This document shows, in pieces, positions 1-12,200 of a DNA stretch of 64,000 nt. A model generated the notes under the pieces. That model had not been told where the DNA came from. It did no database searches and saw only the letters and a list, made by a program, of their open reading frames with translations. The position numbers were made by a program, and so were the translations under genes. This DNA is from Xylaria sp. FL1777 (Eukaryota > Ascomycota > Sordariomycetes > Xylariales > Xylariaceae): positions 434,001 through 498,000 of the forward strand of contig MU400511.1 in assembly GCA_022578965.1 (NCBI GenBank). The letters run 5' to 3'. The stretch's first letter is position 1. Each line of letters begins with the position of its first letter.

Positions 1-667
1 CAATTTCAACTTGCTGATCATTTGACATTCTGGAGTAGAGGAACGACATGGCATGGCATGGCGATCTTGAACAGAATAACGGCTTACCCTGTTGTTCAAT
101 CACATTGCACTTGCTGGAGTCTCGGCTGGGTTTAATGATGGGATGCATTCAGAAATGTACTATTTTTATGAACGAAAAGACATGGCACTGGACGATAGTT
201 TCACCCGTTTGCTATAATGACCCCCACGTTAGAAAATGGCAATTCTTAGTTGTGTTTAGTGTTATGATGAACATCTATATCTCTAATTAATAAACATGGA
301 TATATCCCTAATACCATCATTCATAAGATGCTGCTGTTAAGCTATTGTTCTAGTCTCTCGATCACTTGACATTACCGCAGTATTTCAACAGTTGCAGGGT
401 GTTAGAACTAAGCAAGCTAATGCATGGTATAGACATCGAAGCGTTGCCGACCGTATAAGAAACAATCAAAAGACCCTTTGAACGACAGTTCAGCGCTCTT
501 TCTATATGGCATGATCTAATTCTAGGTCTCTCAGTGCAGAACGATTGATCATGACTCCTATCAATTTCCCAGGATAAACAGTTAATACGATAGTGGTAAG
601 CCCGAGTCCATCATAACCTTACTCATACCCAACCCAATACTCTGTAATCCCAATGGCATAATCACAA
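1..667. other. Intergenic, no gene seen
   Basis: Ordinary-composition DNA without a convincing coding region. The longest open frame (about 80 codons near the left edge) has no recognisable motif and an arbitrary-looking composition. It may hold the 3' flank of a gene lying off the left edge. Confidence 0.5.
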
Positions 668-1561
668 CTATTGCCGATCGCAGGGATCGCGTCCCCAGCG
701 CACTTGAACGCGAGCCAAGACGTGAGGAACATTGTGTAATCTATATCTCTGTATAGTGTCGTACACGCGCTCGGCCTGGCACCGATAGCTACCAAACGCC
801 CACTCCATGGTCACGACTCCGTCCCCGCGCTGCACCTCCCGGACGTACTCTAGCTCGAACGCGCACAAGTCCCGGAAGCGCTTGCACAGGAAGTCCTGGC
901 TGACGAGGGCCGTGGGACCGGTGATGAGCAGAACGCGGGACTGCGGCCCGGCCGGTCGGGCGGCGGTCAGGTACCGGTTCGGCATGACGTAGGGCAGGAA
1001 GCTGCCGACGGTGAACTGCCCCTCGGACGCACGCGCGAGCAGGCGATTCTTCCCCTCTACATCGAAGAACACGACCTTTGCTGCTGACGTCGTGTGATTT
1101 CCTTGCGGCGCGCTGATCACTGTCGCGCACACTTTGCCGGTGTTCGTCAGCCTGCCGAGAAGGTCTGCGTAGGTGCAGATTGGAGGCAGGTTGGTGATCC
1201 AGACGCTCGTGCTTAGCTCCGCTGGTATGTCTGCTGACTGATTACGGGCTGCGACATGGTTCCCCTGATATGTGAGTGATATCTTTTGCGAAATGGCTCC
1301 GGTATGGTTAGATAGTTTTTGTTGGAGTAGGGTATGCTTGGATCCTGAGGCGATGCTCGAGCCGGTGCCTAGGGGGGTTAAAATGGGAGAGTCAAATGAT
1401 AGCGTAGAACGTGGAGGACGAATCAAATTTAGGCCGAGATTTTGATGTTTATTTTCAGGCCATTGATGATTGTACGGACGTGGAAACGGGCTGTTAGAAG
1501 CTAAGATAATAGAAAGGTTACCGTCAGGAGGTTCGTTTGATTCATTCCGCCTTTCCGCCAT
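668..1561 (-). CDS. RNA-recognition-motif (RRM) protein, two RRM-like modules
   Basis: Single-exon frame of 297 residues. Residues 1-110 are a Ser/Pro/Asn-rich, probably disordered leader. Residues about 118-200 read as an RRM: the RNP2-like strand VWITNLP (120-126), a helix with YADLLGRLTNTGKV, and an RNP1-like strand AAKVVFFDVEG (160-170). Residues about 208-275 look like a second, weaker RRM (SRVLLITGP, then VVTMEWAFGSYRCQAERVYDTI). The likely role is RNA binding, but the target is unknown and nothing in the sequence tells it. It lies in tandem with the Argonaute gene, whose stop is 677 bases upstream of this start. The start is the first ATG of the frame. RNP1 lacks the usual aromatic pair in part, so RNA affinity could be low. 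A pseudo-RRM acting in protein contact is the alternative. Confidence 0.75.
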   Translation of the reverse strand: MAERRNESNEPPDGNLSIILASNSPFPRPYNHQWPENKHQNLGLNLIRPPRSTLSFDSPILTPLGTGSSIASGSKHTLLQQKLSNHTGAISQKISLTYQGNHVAARNQSADIPAELSTSVWITNLPPICTYADLLGRLTNTGKVCATVISAPQGNHTTSAAKVVFFDVEGKNRLLARASEGQFTVGSFLPYVMPNRYLTAARPAGPQSRVLLITGPTALVSQDFLCKRFRDLCAFELEYVREVQRGDGVVTMEWAFGSYRCQAERVYDTIQRYRLHNVPHVLARVQVRWGRDPCDRQ

Positions 1562-2238
1562 GAGGGATGGGCCTTTGGCGGGTAGATAAATGCACAGGGG
1601 TCGCTGACGTCGTTACCGAATTCAAGGCTCTTCAATGTAACTGCAAAAGTAATTGTTAATACTAAGGAATTATCACTTCAAATCAATTGACGACTGCGAA
1701 GGGTATGAATATAAAATGTGTTTAGCCTACTCTTCGGTTTTTTGATGCTGTGTGAACTAAAATGCAAAGCAGTTGTTATGGTGCGGAGCGCGCGTGCTAA
1801 CTTAGCAGAAGAAGAATGAAACCCGAGGCACGGAACACGGGAGCTTCTTCAAAACATTTTAAATCAAGGAAGCCTGGATTCCTATTACCAGTAACGGTGT
1901 TCCTCAGGTATCAGTGTAAGGCATCCATATCAACACGGATACGCGTAGTTCATATCACACGGGTCCAATAATGGGATAGACGTCCGTAAAAAGACTACTA
2001 TGGCTAGAAGGCTCTTATAAACTACAGCATTCCCCATACTATATGGAAGATTCTCGGCTTATAATACACAATCCTATTTTTATTGCAATTGAGTTGTGAG
2101 GATGGACATGAAGGGACATGATGTGAGTGTGCTTGCGCAAACGCAGATCTGAAAGCCTCCGTAACCCCTACCGTGCACCTGTCTTTTTCCCCTCTAGAAA
2201 AATACCGAAGGGGACAAAGAAATGGAAAAGACTAGAAT
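1562..2238. other. Intergenic between Argonaute stop and RRM-protein start
   Basis: About 680 bases of ordinary composition. It should contain the 3' end of the Argonaute transcript and the promoter of the RRM gene. I see no coding region, repeat or obvious control site. Confidence 0.5.
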
Positions 2239-5200
2239 CTACAGATAAAACATCGTATTCTTGACATTAGGATGAATCGTTACCATGCTGGCGTCCGGTG
2301 TCTTCGATGACTGGCCTGCCGCACCTGTCCCGACTGAGCTCGCATCAGGACTTGACAACGGTGACGGGTCAAACAATCCGTGCAAATAGCAGCGAGCTCT
2401 CGTGCAGACCAGATCAGCGTAGTATGCTGGGGGACAAATGCTCACAGCCTTGGTGGCTCTTCCAAAGAGGTAGCACATGTTGTGAGTGAGGTCCTCAAGG
2501 GCATCCGCCGCCGTCGAGAATTGCGCCGGCATCTTCACGTTCCGGAAGATCTCGTCATAGACGACGTAGTAATGCGCCGGTCTCGCTGTGCCTTGGATCG
2601 CAGTGTGCGCCTGGAGGAAGAAATCCCAGTTGCGAGCCTCCGTGACGCCGCGGTCGACGACGGTGCCGTTCTTCGGGTTACCGCTGCGGTCAGCATCTTC
2701 CATCTTCGTGGGGTAGAAGCGGGTGTTGTGACGCTTCCCCACGATGATGATGGTGATACGGGGCATGCCGGCCTTAGTGTCCGGGGGCGGATATACCTCT
2801 TGGCAGGCGGTACGGAGAGCGGGGAGTTCTTGTTGCACGACGATGTTATATTGGCCTTCAGAAACTCCGTCTCGGTACACGAGTATGTTTTCCGGTAAAG
2901 TCTTGTTTTTTTCCTTCCATAGAAGTAGACGCGACTTGAAGATGACGTTCAAATCTACCACCATTTCCTGACGAGCAGGTTGTATACGAATGTCGGCCGG
3001 CATTTGTCCTAACCATTCATCAACCGATGCGACGACTCCGGCAATACTCGGGGCATTCGATGAGGAACCTGGGGCCGGATGGGTAACATCGATTCCGACG
3101 ACCATAGTCTTTTTCTGTCCGATAAACCCTAGTTTGGAAGGATCAAGCGCATGATTTCGGCCGCCTAGCTTAAGATTGAACTTCAGACCGACGTTGGCCA
3201 GATACTGCGGATTAGCCCTGGAAAACTTCGAGTCGAGGACACAAACGTTTAGAAAACCCTCCTTTACATCGCATATATATTTGACGCGGTTATACGCGAC
3301 AGTCATTTCAGCCTCTGGGATGATCACCAGAACCAGTTTCGGCCGGTTTGGATTGATGGCAAATCTGTGTAACCAGTGGTCGATCTCGGACTCTAAATTC
3401 TGATGATTTGGGATGATATGCTTCCCTGGCATGAAGTTCCCAACCATAATGCCCAGTTCCCTAAGCTTGTCTTGGAACTCTTTGACCTTGTCGGTAAAGT
3501 CCTCGTCTGAGCGCCAGAAATTGCGCCCGCCTTGTAAAGAGATGCGCAAGTACGTCCAGGAGGGTAGATTTGCCTTGGTGGAAAATTGGACTGATCGCAA
3601 GTCCCAGCTCCCAAATCTCGGCATTACCATCCCGGACCCTGAATATTTGACCACCGGGGCATCCAGCACTCGGCCGGGGACAGTAATCAATTTCGGGGGT
3701 ACGTTTATATCGAAAGCATTCTTTGAGATTGTTAGCTTGTAAACTTGCGTTAGGTAAGACTGTTCGCACCAATGTCGCGTTGGTCGGCTCGAGCCCTAAT
3801 AATTGGCCAGAAGTAGCAATTGACTGAGCGTTTTTAGTAGGCCGCCGCACAGCAAAGCGAATCATTTGCTGTGCTTGCGATGGGCTCAGCTTTGTCCCTG
3901 CAGGCTGTCCTGGCCTGACATGGCATACCACGGCTGGTAGATACGAAGGGTTCTCTTTTGTTCCAACGTTGACCACGGGTAAAGTCGGACCTTGTATCAC
4001 GATATTATACCCTGAAACTGTAAGTAATGGCTCTACATATTTAGTAATATCGGAACCTTACTCTGCTTAAAGAAATCAAAAATACTGATATAGCTGCCTG
4101 CTGACGATGACGCCGGACTGGGCTTCGCACCCTTTTTCCCTTTCTTCCCGGCTCCGGGCACTGGTTGGCTTGAAGAAGCACCACCAGCAGCATCTAGGAA
4201 GAACTGTACATCTTTTGCGCCGGCACCAAACTGTGGTACTATTGGGGGATGTGTTAAGTGACGGCCATCATCTTTGGTTGCGAAGCCTTGGATTGTTTTG
4301 ATCCTGGGAATGCGCTGGCCTCGTTTGTTCGTTCTTGTGATATGTGTTACATCAACAGATAATCTCTTTACAAAGTTTAGAAGCCCGATCTTATTTGGGC
4401 CGTTGTCTGACGTGTAAGCCATCATAATCTTATCAAGAGGTCCTTCTTCGTAGAAGGCCATATTTTTGACTTGTACATTGACGAGAATCCGTGCAGTTGC
4501 GGCTCGAACACTCATGAAAAAGCCTCGGATAACCTGTAAACCGGCGCCGAGGCTCATTCGGTCCTGGGCCGTGGCATTCATCCTGAAGTGCCGATTCGCT
4601 GCTATAGTTGCTACCGAAGGTTCGGCCTTGGGATTGTGACCGAGAACGATATTCAATGCTTGAATGATTTCGTCTTTGGAGCCAAACATTAAGCCCGCTT
4701 GTGTCGATGTTAGATGATTGATAAGCTCAGAAAGCGTCAGCGATCCCGTGAACTGGATACGGATCCGGTATTGCGTCGCATTTGGTGCTGGGGCATCTTC
4801 CTCTTCTGACCTGTAGGTGATAATATACTCGTCCTCCTTCACGTCAAGCTCATCCCGAGAGATCATGTTTGATCTGAAATCCGTCGCAATGTTGTGTTTG
4901 GAAGGAAGGAAGTGCTCTTCTAGGAGAAGCTGAACAATCCTTTTGGCTTTCTTGCCTACTGGTGTTCTTCCTTTACTGCCTGCCATGATATCGACACTGT
5001 AGCGGTAGAGCTCCAAGTCATTATTAGAGTAGAGATTGAAGTGGTTGGTCCAGAGTATGACCTCCATCCCTCTCACTCCATATCCCGGCCTCTGTGGATT
5101 GTTTTCGCTGGTAGGCTTCTTCTTCACTTCGACAGCGGATTTGTTTTCGATTCGTTCAACTTCTTTATCGGGACCCGGACGCTGTCCATGGTCTTGACTA

Positions 5201-5490
5201 CCAGTACATTCTTCGTTAGTAGCTGTGTAAGACGTCTGGGAAAGACCAAAATGCTGGACTTGCCTGAAGATCTCAACTTCAATAGGTGCTCCACGACCTC
5301 TGCCTCCGCCTCCGCCTCTGCCTCCTCCTCGTGGTGCGTCAAAATCTCCACGGTCTCTCCCGCGTCCTCCTTGTTGAGACCTAAAATTCCCACGAGGCTC
5401 TGTTCCACGGCCCCTAGGATGAAAGGGTATAGATTGGTCGCCGCGGCCTCTGCCTCTACCTCGTCCAGGATTGGAAGGATTTCCTGACAT
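2239..5490 (-). CDS. qde-2-like: Argonaute, QDE-2 type, slicer residues present
   Basis: Three exons: 5490-4062, 4011-3770, 3720-2239, giving about 1,050 residues, a normal length for fungal Argonautes. Intron 1 (4061-4012, 50 bases) joins FFKQ to RYNIVIQ in frame. Intron 2 (3769-3721, 49 bases, GTGCGA donor, GCTAAC branch) joins EPTNATL to NAFDINVPPKLITVPGRVL. Order: RG/RGR-rich leader (1-68), N domain (about 130-300), linker (GAGLQVIRGFF), PAZ (about 380-520, ending FFKQRYNI), MID, and PIWI. PIWI carries the expected metal-binding set: D768 (GIDVTHP), E809 in RQEMVVDL, D841 (YRDGVSEGQ) and D993 (PAYYADLV), and ends in the buried-terminus signature TMFYL. It should bind small RNAs and cut matching transcripts in quelling-type silencing. 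The RG-rich leader is typical of Argonautes that are arginine-methylated. It is divergent to the helicase gene at 6219. Confidence 0.93.
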
Positions 5491-6218
5491 GACAAAGTCG
5501 TAAAGTAAGATCTAACAGACGAGGGTGGCAATTTCATTCATTCGACACTCAACGAGGGAAAAATATTTAGTAGGTGAGGAGTACACTGTGCAGCTTATGT
5601 GCAACAGAAGTTTTAGGCTTATACGCGGGGCGCTTTTACTAGGCAACAAGTTGCATCGAGGCGCGTGAATGATTATAGGTGTTTAGGACAGTATACGTCA
5701 AACCCACGTCAATAGCTAGCATATTACGTACTGGATCAAAATTAGTCATTAATGCTTAAGTATCTGGCGCTCCCAAAAGTTCAAGTAATTGGCCGCACAA
5801 AGACAGGTCTCTAAGTACCATGAAGACAATGAAGACTGAGCATTGGATGACGTTCTGTTTCAGATAGCTTAGCAACATGAAATGCTCGATGTTGTTCGAC
5901 TTAACCCAGCCTGCTTTATTATTATGGCAAAACCTTAATTTATTTTTCTTCGTAGTCTGCCGCTCCGAAAAAATATGTTTATAGATAAGCAGCAAGCTGT
6001 TATATTAACGATAATTCTTCTGGTTGGATGGCTATCTCCGCGCCAATAGATAAAGTGCAGTATTAGGTATATACTGCGGGTGGGGTAAGGCCGAGAGAGG
6101 CGCTGACACTGACACTGCCGGCACCCGAGACAGCCTTGGAAGGGTGGCTGGGATCGTTGTTTGTCTTCATGCCGTGTCATTTCTTCAATCTTTCACATCG
6201 TCCGCTCAACCGGTCAAG
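5491..6218. promoter_or_regulatory. Shared divergent promoter region of Argonaute and ZNFX1-like helicase
   Basis: About 730 bases separate the two start codons, which point away from each other, so the stretch must hold both 5' leaders and both promoters. It contains no convincing gene. I cannot point to a specific factor-binding site. Co-regulation is an inference from geometry only. Confidence 0.6.
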
Positions 6219-9200
6219 ATGTCAAGCCAAAAGAGCTCTCCACGGAGCATTCGGCTACGAACGCTCTTCACGACCGTAGTTAGAGGTGAGAAGATCATCG
6301 ATAGCAAGAATGCTAGGTTGTTCCTGGAAGCAGTATGCGACCAAGAGAACAGGGCCCTATGTGTACAGAAAATCCAAGCCAGTGAGCACGGTCGGGTTGC
6401 TTTCCAGTCCGCCCTCAGCTCGAGCACCGAGCTTTCCTTCCTCCGGGAGTCCATTACGGCCGTCTTCCGATACCTCGCTGCACCGGAACTTAAGACGCTA
6501 TGTGGCGGAACAGTCTTGCAACAGCTTATACTTAGCTTCGTAGAAGCAGATCTTGCTTGGGACGCATATGTCGCTGCATTCAAATCCGGCCAGCTGGACG
6601 CAGACGGAGAAGAGGCGTTTTCATGGCTCTTGCTTGAACTCCTTTCTTTACCCAAGGAGAAAGCTACTACATTTGTACCACTTGGAAAAGATGTGAATAT
6701 CGAGAAGAAGCTTCTGGGGTCGACTAAACTGGATGTCCGCTCACGGGGTCATAGAATCGCGCACATTATTGAAAATCTAGTTGCAGGACATCCGAGTAAG
6801 CCGAGTGGACCGGGCGGACGGCACGATAATGATTTCACCCAGATCAATAAAATTGCGATCCTTCCCACTGCTGATGAACTTTCTTCTAGTGACCCTTATC
6901 TGCCACGAGCTCACGAGACGAGTACTCTTGCACAGCGACCAGACGGGCTTGCCTATCATCTGGACGGTCAGTTTCGCTTGCTCAGAGAAGATATGGTACG
7001 TGATATGAGGGAGGAGATACACGTGGCACTGAATGTGCAGAAAAAACAGCGCCGAGCATTTTCAGTTGAGCATCTCTCTATTGCCGGAGTGCATTGTAAC
7101 GGGAAAAGCCCGTGGGCTTTAAAACTCCAGTGTATGGACGACCTTCCAGGAATGCCTAAAGAGAGCGAAGCGAAGCGACGAAAATTCCTTAAGGACAACT
7201 CGAAATATCTGAAGCATGAGTCGCTAGCCTGTGTTATCGCCGATGATGAGGTTATCACACTCGGCACATTGATTCGTGAAGAGGACCTCCTCGCAACGCG
7301 GCCACCGGTTCTCTGTTTGCAAATTCCAGGGGCAAACTCCGAGAGAGCGTTGCGTAGTATTAAGGGAGCAAAGGTCGTCAAACTAGTGCAGTTGAACACT
7401 GCTCTGTTCTCTTACGCCCCTATTCTGAAGCAGCTCCCGGAAATCAAGGAATTACCCTTCGAGGAAGAAATTCTTCGCTGGAACACCCAATCGAAATCAC
7501 AACCGCCAGGCTACGTGATCCCGCCCACAATTGCGACTCTACTGAGAAATTTACTCAGTAACCCTTCCCTCGATGTTCAGGATGTTCTTCAACTCCCCAA
7601 CCCGACAAGATTGGATAAGTCACAGGCTGCATGTTTCATTACCGGAATGCTCAAAAGGCTGAGTGCAATCCAAGGGCCACCAGGCTAGTCACTCCCCCTA
7701 ACAGCGAATGGGGATTTCTCGCTAATGATGATCAGGGACGGGAAAATCATTCATTGGCGCGCTCCTTGTAAAGGCTATATTTAGCCACTCCAAAGAGAAG
7801 ATCCTCATCCTTACCTACAAACACCACGCGTTGGATCAGTTCATCGAAGACCTGATCAAACTGGGTATTCCAAGAGACGATATTGTTCGTCTGGGTTCTT
7901 CTCAGAAGGCAGCTACATCTGTACAAAATCTCTCAATGAGAGACGCTTCGCAGCAGGTAAAACTTACAAGAGAGCAATGCGAAATCCTCGACTGGATGAG
8001 AAAAGGGGCTCAGGATGAGGGAAAGAGTTTGGAGCAGGCGTTCTCAAGCCTTGAGCAGCAAGCGCCTTCAAGAGACGAAATTCTTGAGCATCTTGAGTTT
8101 CTCACCGAAGGTCCCCCATTCTTCTCAGCCTTTGAAGTCCCCAAAAACGATGATGGGACAACGTATGTGGGAAAGAAGGGCAAAGCTATTGACAGTACCT
8201 TCTACCTGCTCGACCGGTGGTGTCGAGGAAAGGATCCGTGGCCATTCAGGAAAGTGGCGCAGAAACACCCCGAGGTATGGAATATGAAAGCATCTGACCG
8301 GATGAGATTACAACAGCAATGGAAAGCCGAAATTTTCAGAGAGAGACTGAATGCTGTTCAAACAGCTGGTCATAGCTATAACGCGGACCTCGAGAAGATC
8401 GCATCCGTTTACACTGAAAGAGAATTAACCGTCATGAGGTCAAAGCGTATCGTTGCCTGCACCACGACAGCTGCGGCGAAGTACGTGCAAATGCTAAACT
8501 CGGCACGTCCTGGAGTCGTCCTCGTGGAAGAGGCGGGAGAAATACTCGAGAGCCACATTCTGACAGCAATAGGTCCAGATACGAAACAGCTCATTCTTAT
8601 CGGAGATCACAAGCAGCTCCGGCCAAAAGTCAACTTCGCTCTTAGCGTCGAGAAGGGCGATGGGTATGATCTCAACGTGTCTCTCTTTGAACGGCTCATA
8701 GTACGAGGGTATCCCCATCACACCTTACTCCAGCAACATCGCATGCGACCTGAATTGTCCCACTTTGTGAGGGAACTGACGTATCCGAATCTTGTTGATG
8801 CCGATGGTACGAAGAATCGACCAAATGTCAAAGGATTGCAAGACAATGTCATCTTCCTGAATCATACGCACAGTGAAGAGCAGATGCACAACATACGAGA
8901 CTGGAAAGATGGCGCATCCCCCTCTACGAAGAGGAATGCATATGAGATACACATGGCAATAAAATGCCTACGTTATCTGAGCCAGCAGGAGATCAAGACA
9001 CCGACGGAGAAGATTGTCATCTTGACGCCTTACCTTGGCCAACTCCATCTGCTAAGAGACGAACTCAGCAAAGATAATGACCCGGTATTGAACGACCTTG
9101 ATTCGCATGACTTGGTTCGAGCGGGCTTAATGCCTTCTGCAACAGCGCGGGTCAACAAGCCGAAGGTTAAGATATCCACAATAGGTGAGTTCGTTGGAAT

Positions 9201-12200
9201 TATGTCGCTAGTGCGAATGCGCTGACACGCCGCAGACAATTTCCAGGGCGATGAAAGCGAAATCGTTATTGTGTCACTGACCCGAAGTAATGGCAATGGC
9301 GACATAGGATTTATGTACTCTCCAGAACGGCTCAACGTGCTTCTCTCGCGGGCTCGAAACGGCCTCATACTTATTGGTAATGCAGAAACATTCATGAGCT
9401 CGAAGAAAGGCGGAAAGCTGTGGAAACAATTCTTGGATATGCTTAAAGCACAAAACCACATCTACGACGGGCTTCCGGTCAAATGTGAACAGCATCCCAC
9501 GCGACGTACTATCCTGCGATCTCCCGAAGACTTTGATAAGGAATGCCCGGATGGTGGATGCAAGGAGCCCTGGTCAGCCTCTCCAGATTACGATCGACTT
9601 CCCAGCTAACTGAGTATGCAGCGGCGTAACTTTGAAATGCGGTGTACACAAGTGCCCAAGAAGCTGTCACCATCGCTCCGACCACTCCAGGATGACATGC
9701 GACAGAATCGTCGAGGTCAAGTGCCCGAAGGGACATGTGCAAAAGCGCAAGTGTCATGAAAAGCAGCCCCTGAAATGCAAACAATGCGACGTAGAAGAGA
9801 AGAGGGCCGCGAAGATCCTGGAGAGGGACCTGGAGCTTCAGGACAAGCGGTTGAAAGACCAAGCGAAGCATGACACGGATATTGCAGAACTCGACATGCA
9901 GCTACGGAAGATAAGGGAGGAGCTCGAGGACACAAAGATTGCGCAGGAGAGGGCACAGGCGTTGGAGCAGAAGAAGCGCGACTTGGAGGCTGCTCAGCGT
10001 CTGAGGGCCCAGACATTGCAACAGGCTGCTCAGCAGGCTGCTCAGAAGGCTGCTCAAGTCCCAATCTCCCCAGCCACGATTTCCCCAGCCGCAATTTCCC
10101 AAGCCACACTCTCCCAAGCCTCATCTTCACAAGCCACGCTTTCTCAGCCCACGCAACTACAACCCAACACTGGCGCTTCAGCCAACGATAATAACAAAGG
10201 GAAAAGTGCCCGGCCGCCAGGCACACAGGGCCAGAAGAATGTGACTACTCCAAAATCGCCTGCTCTGAAACCGACTGCTCCGAAGAAGAGCGCCTCGGAG
10301 CTAGAATGGGAGCGGCAAAAGAGAATAGAAGGGGCGTCTAACGCCGCCATTGACGACCTCATGGCGCTTACCGGGCTGGAAGAGGTCAAAGAGAAATTTC
10401 TCGATATCAAGGCAAAGATCGAAACGGTCGCAAGACAGGGCATCGATATGAAGAAGGAGAGGATGGGGATGGTGATGCTGGGAAATCCCGGCACAGGTAC
10501 GTTATCTGCCGGTGTGCGTGCACACCATACTTCACTATTGACGACCGTTTGTAGGCAAGACGACAGTGGCGCGTATATATGCGCGATTTCTCGCCTCCGT
10601 TGGGGCTTTACCTGGAAAGGAGTTTGTTGAGATCACAGGTTCCGGACTAGCAAACGAGGGCACTGCGGGCACCAAGAAAATAATAGATGGTTTAGTGAAG
10701 GCTGGCGGCGGCGTCTTCTTCATTGACGAAGCGTACCAGCTCGCATCCGGAAACAATTATGGCGGCAAGAACGTGCTAGATTTCATCTTGGCAGAAATTG
10801 AAGATCGAAGAGGCACCATTGCCTTCATCTTCGCGGGCTATGTGAAGGAGATGGAGAAGTTTTTCGAGCATAACCCCGGGTTCGATAGTCGAATGCCTCA
10901 CAGGCTGACATTTGCTGATTATTCAGATGAATGCCTATTGAGTATGTTGAATGCTACGATCGAGAAAAAGTACAGTGGTCGGGCCACTATCGAGGGTGGC
11001 GGATACGGTCTCTACACGAGAGTTCTTATCAAACGTCTAGGGAGACGGCGAGGCACGGAGGGATATGGGAATGCGCGGGCTTTAGAGAACGTTTGGGCAC
11101 AGGTCACAGAACGCCAAGCTTCTCGGCTGAGAAAGGAGCGAGTTGCAGGGCTTTCACCGGACGACTTGCTCTTCACCAAGGAGGACCTCATCGGGCCCGA
11201 GCCAAGCGGAGCTATAAAAGACAGCGCTGCGTGGAAGGAGCTTCAATCTCTAGTAGGACTTGAAAGGGTCAAGACCTCAGTAAAGGCTCTCGTCGATGCC
11301 ATTCAACGGAACTACCACAGGGAACTGGAAGAACTGGAGCCCCTCGGGTTCACCCTTCACCGTGTATTTCTTGGCTCGCCTGGTACAGGGAAGACAACGG
11401 TTGCCAAGCTATATGGCTCAATCTTGGCCGATTTGGGCCTACTATCAAAACGGGAAGGTATGTAACCCTCCGTAGGAGGAAGCACACTAACCCTTCGATG
11501 CTGATTTCTGATTGTAGTTGTTGTTAAAAACCCTTCCGATTTTGTAGGGTCAGCATTAGGACAGTCGGAAGAGAACACGAAAAAAATCTTGAAGGCGGCA
11601 GCAGGGAAAGTACTAGTTATCGATGAAGCCTACGGCCTCGATGCTGGTGGGAGGGTTGGGGGTGGCCAGAAAGACCCATTTAAAACTGCCGTCATTGACA
11701 CCATTGTGGCTGAGGTGCAAAACACTCCAGGCGAGGACTTGTGTGTGCTTCTGCTAGGATACCAGGAACAGATGGAAGACATGATGAATCATTCGAATCC
11801 GGGCCTTGCCAGGCGATTCCGACTGTCCGACGCCTTCTACTTTGATGACTTCAACGATGAGGACCTAATGAAGATTCTTAATTTCAAGTTGAAGAAACAA
11901 GGGGTAAAGGCAACAGATGAGGCCAAACAAGCTGCAATCACAGTTCTATCCCGCGAACGAGATCGTCCTAATTTCGGAAACGCCGGAGCTGTAGAAAACA
12001 TGATCTCACGCGCAAAGGAACTGGAACAAAAGCGCACCTCCGCTGCTGGAACAGGCAACTTCAACCCGGATATCACTTTTCTCCCGCAAGACTTCAACGA
12101 GGACTACGAAAAAACTAATAGTACTGAACTGAGTTGCAGAGAACTGTTTTCCGACATCGTGGGTTGCGAGAAACAGATCGATCAGCTTGAGAAATATCAG

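Noticed and set aside
48..290. Open frame of 80 codons at the left edge
   Set aside because: No motif, odd composition, and no support for start or splicing; likely chance.
789..1130. Arg-rich frame overlapping the RRM gene
   Set aside because: Shadow of the RRM coding frame in GC-rich codons.
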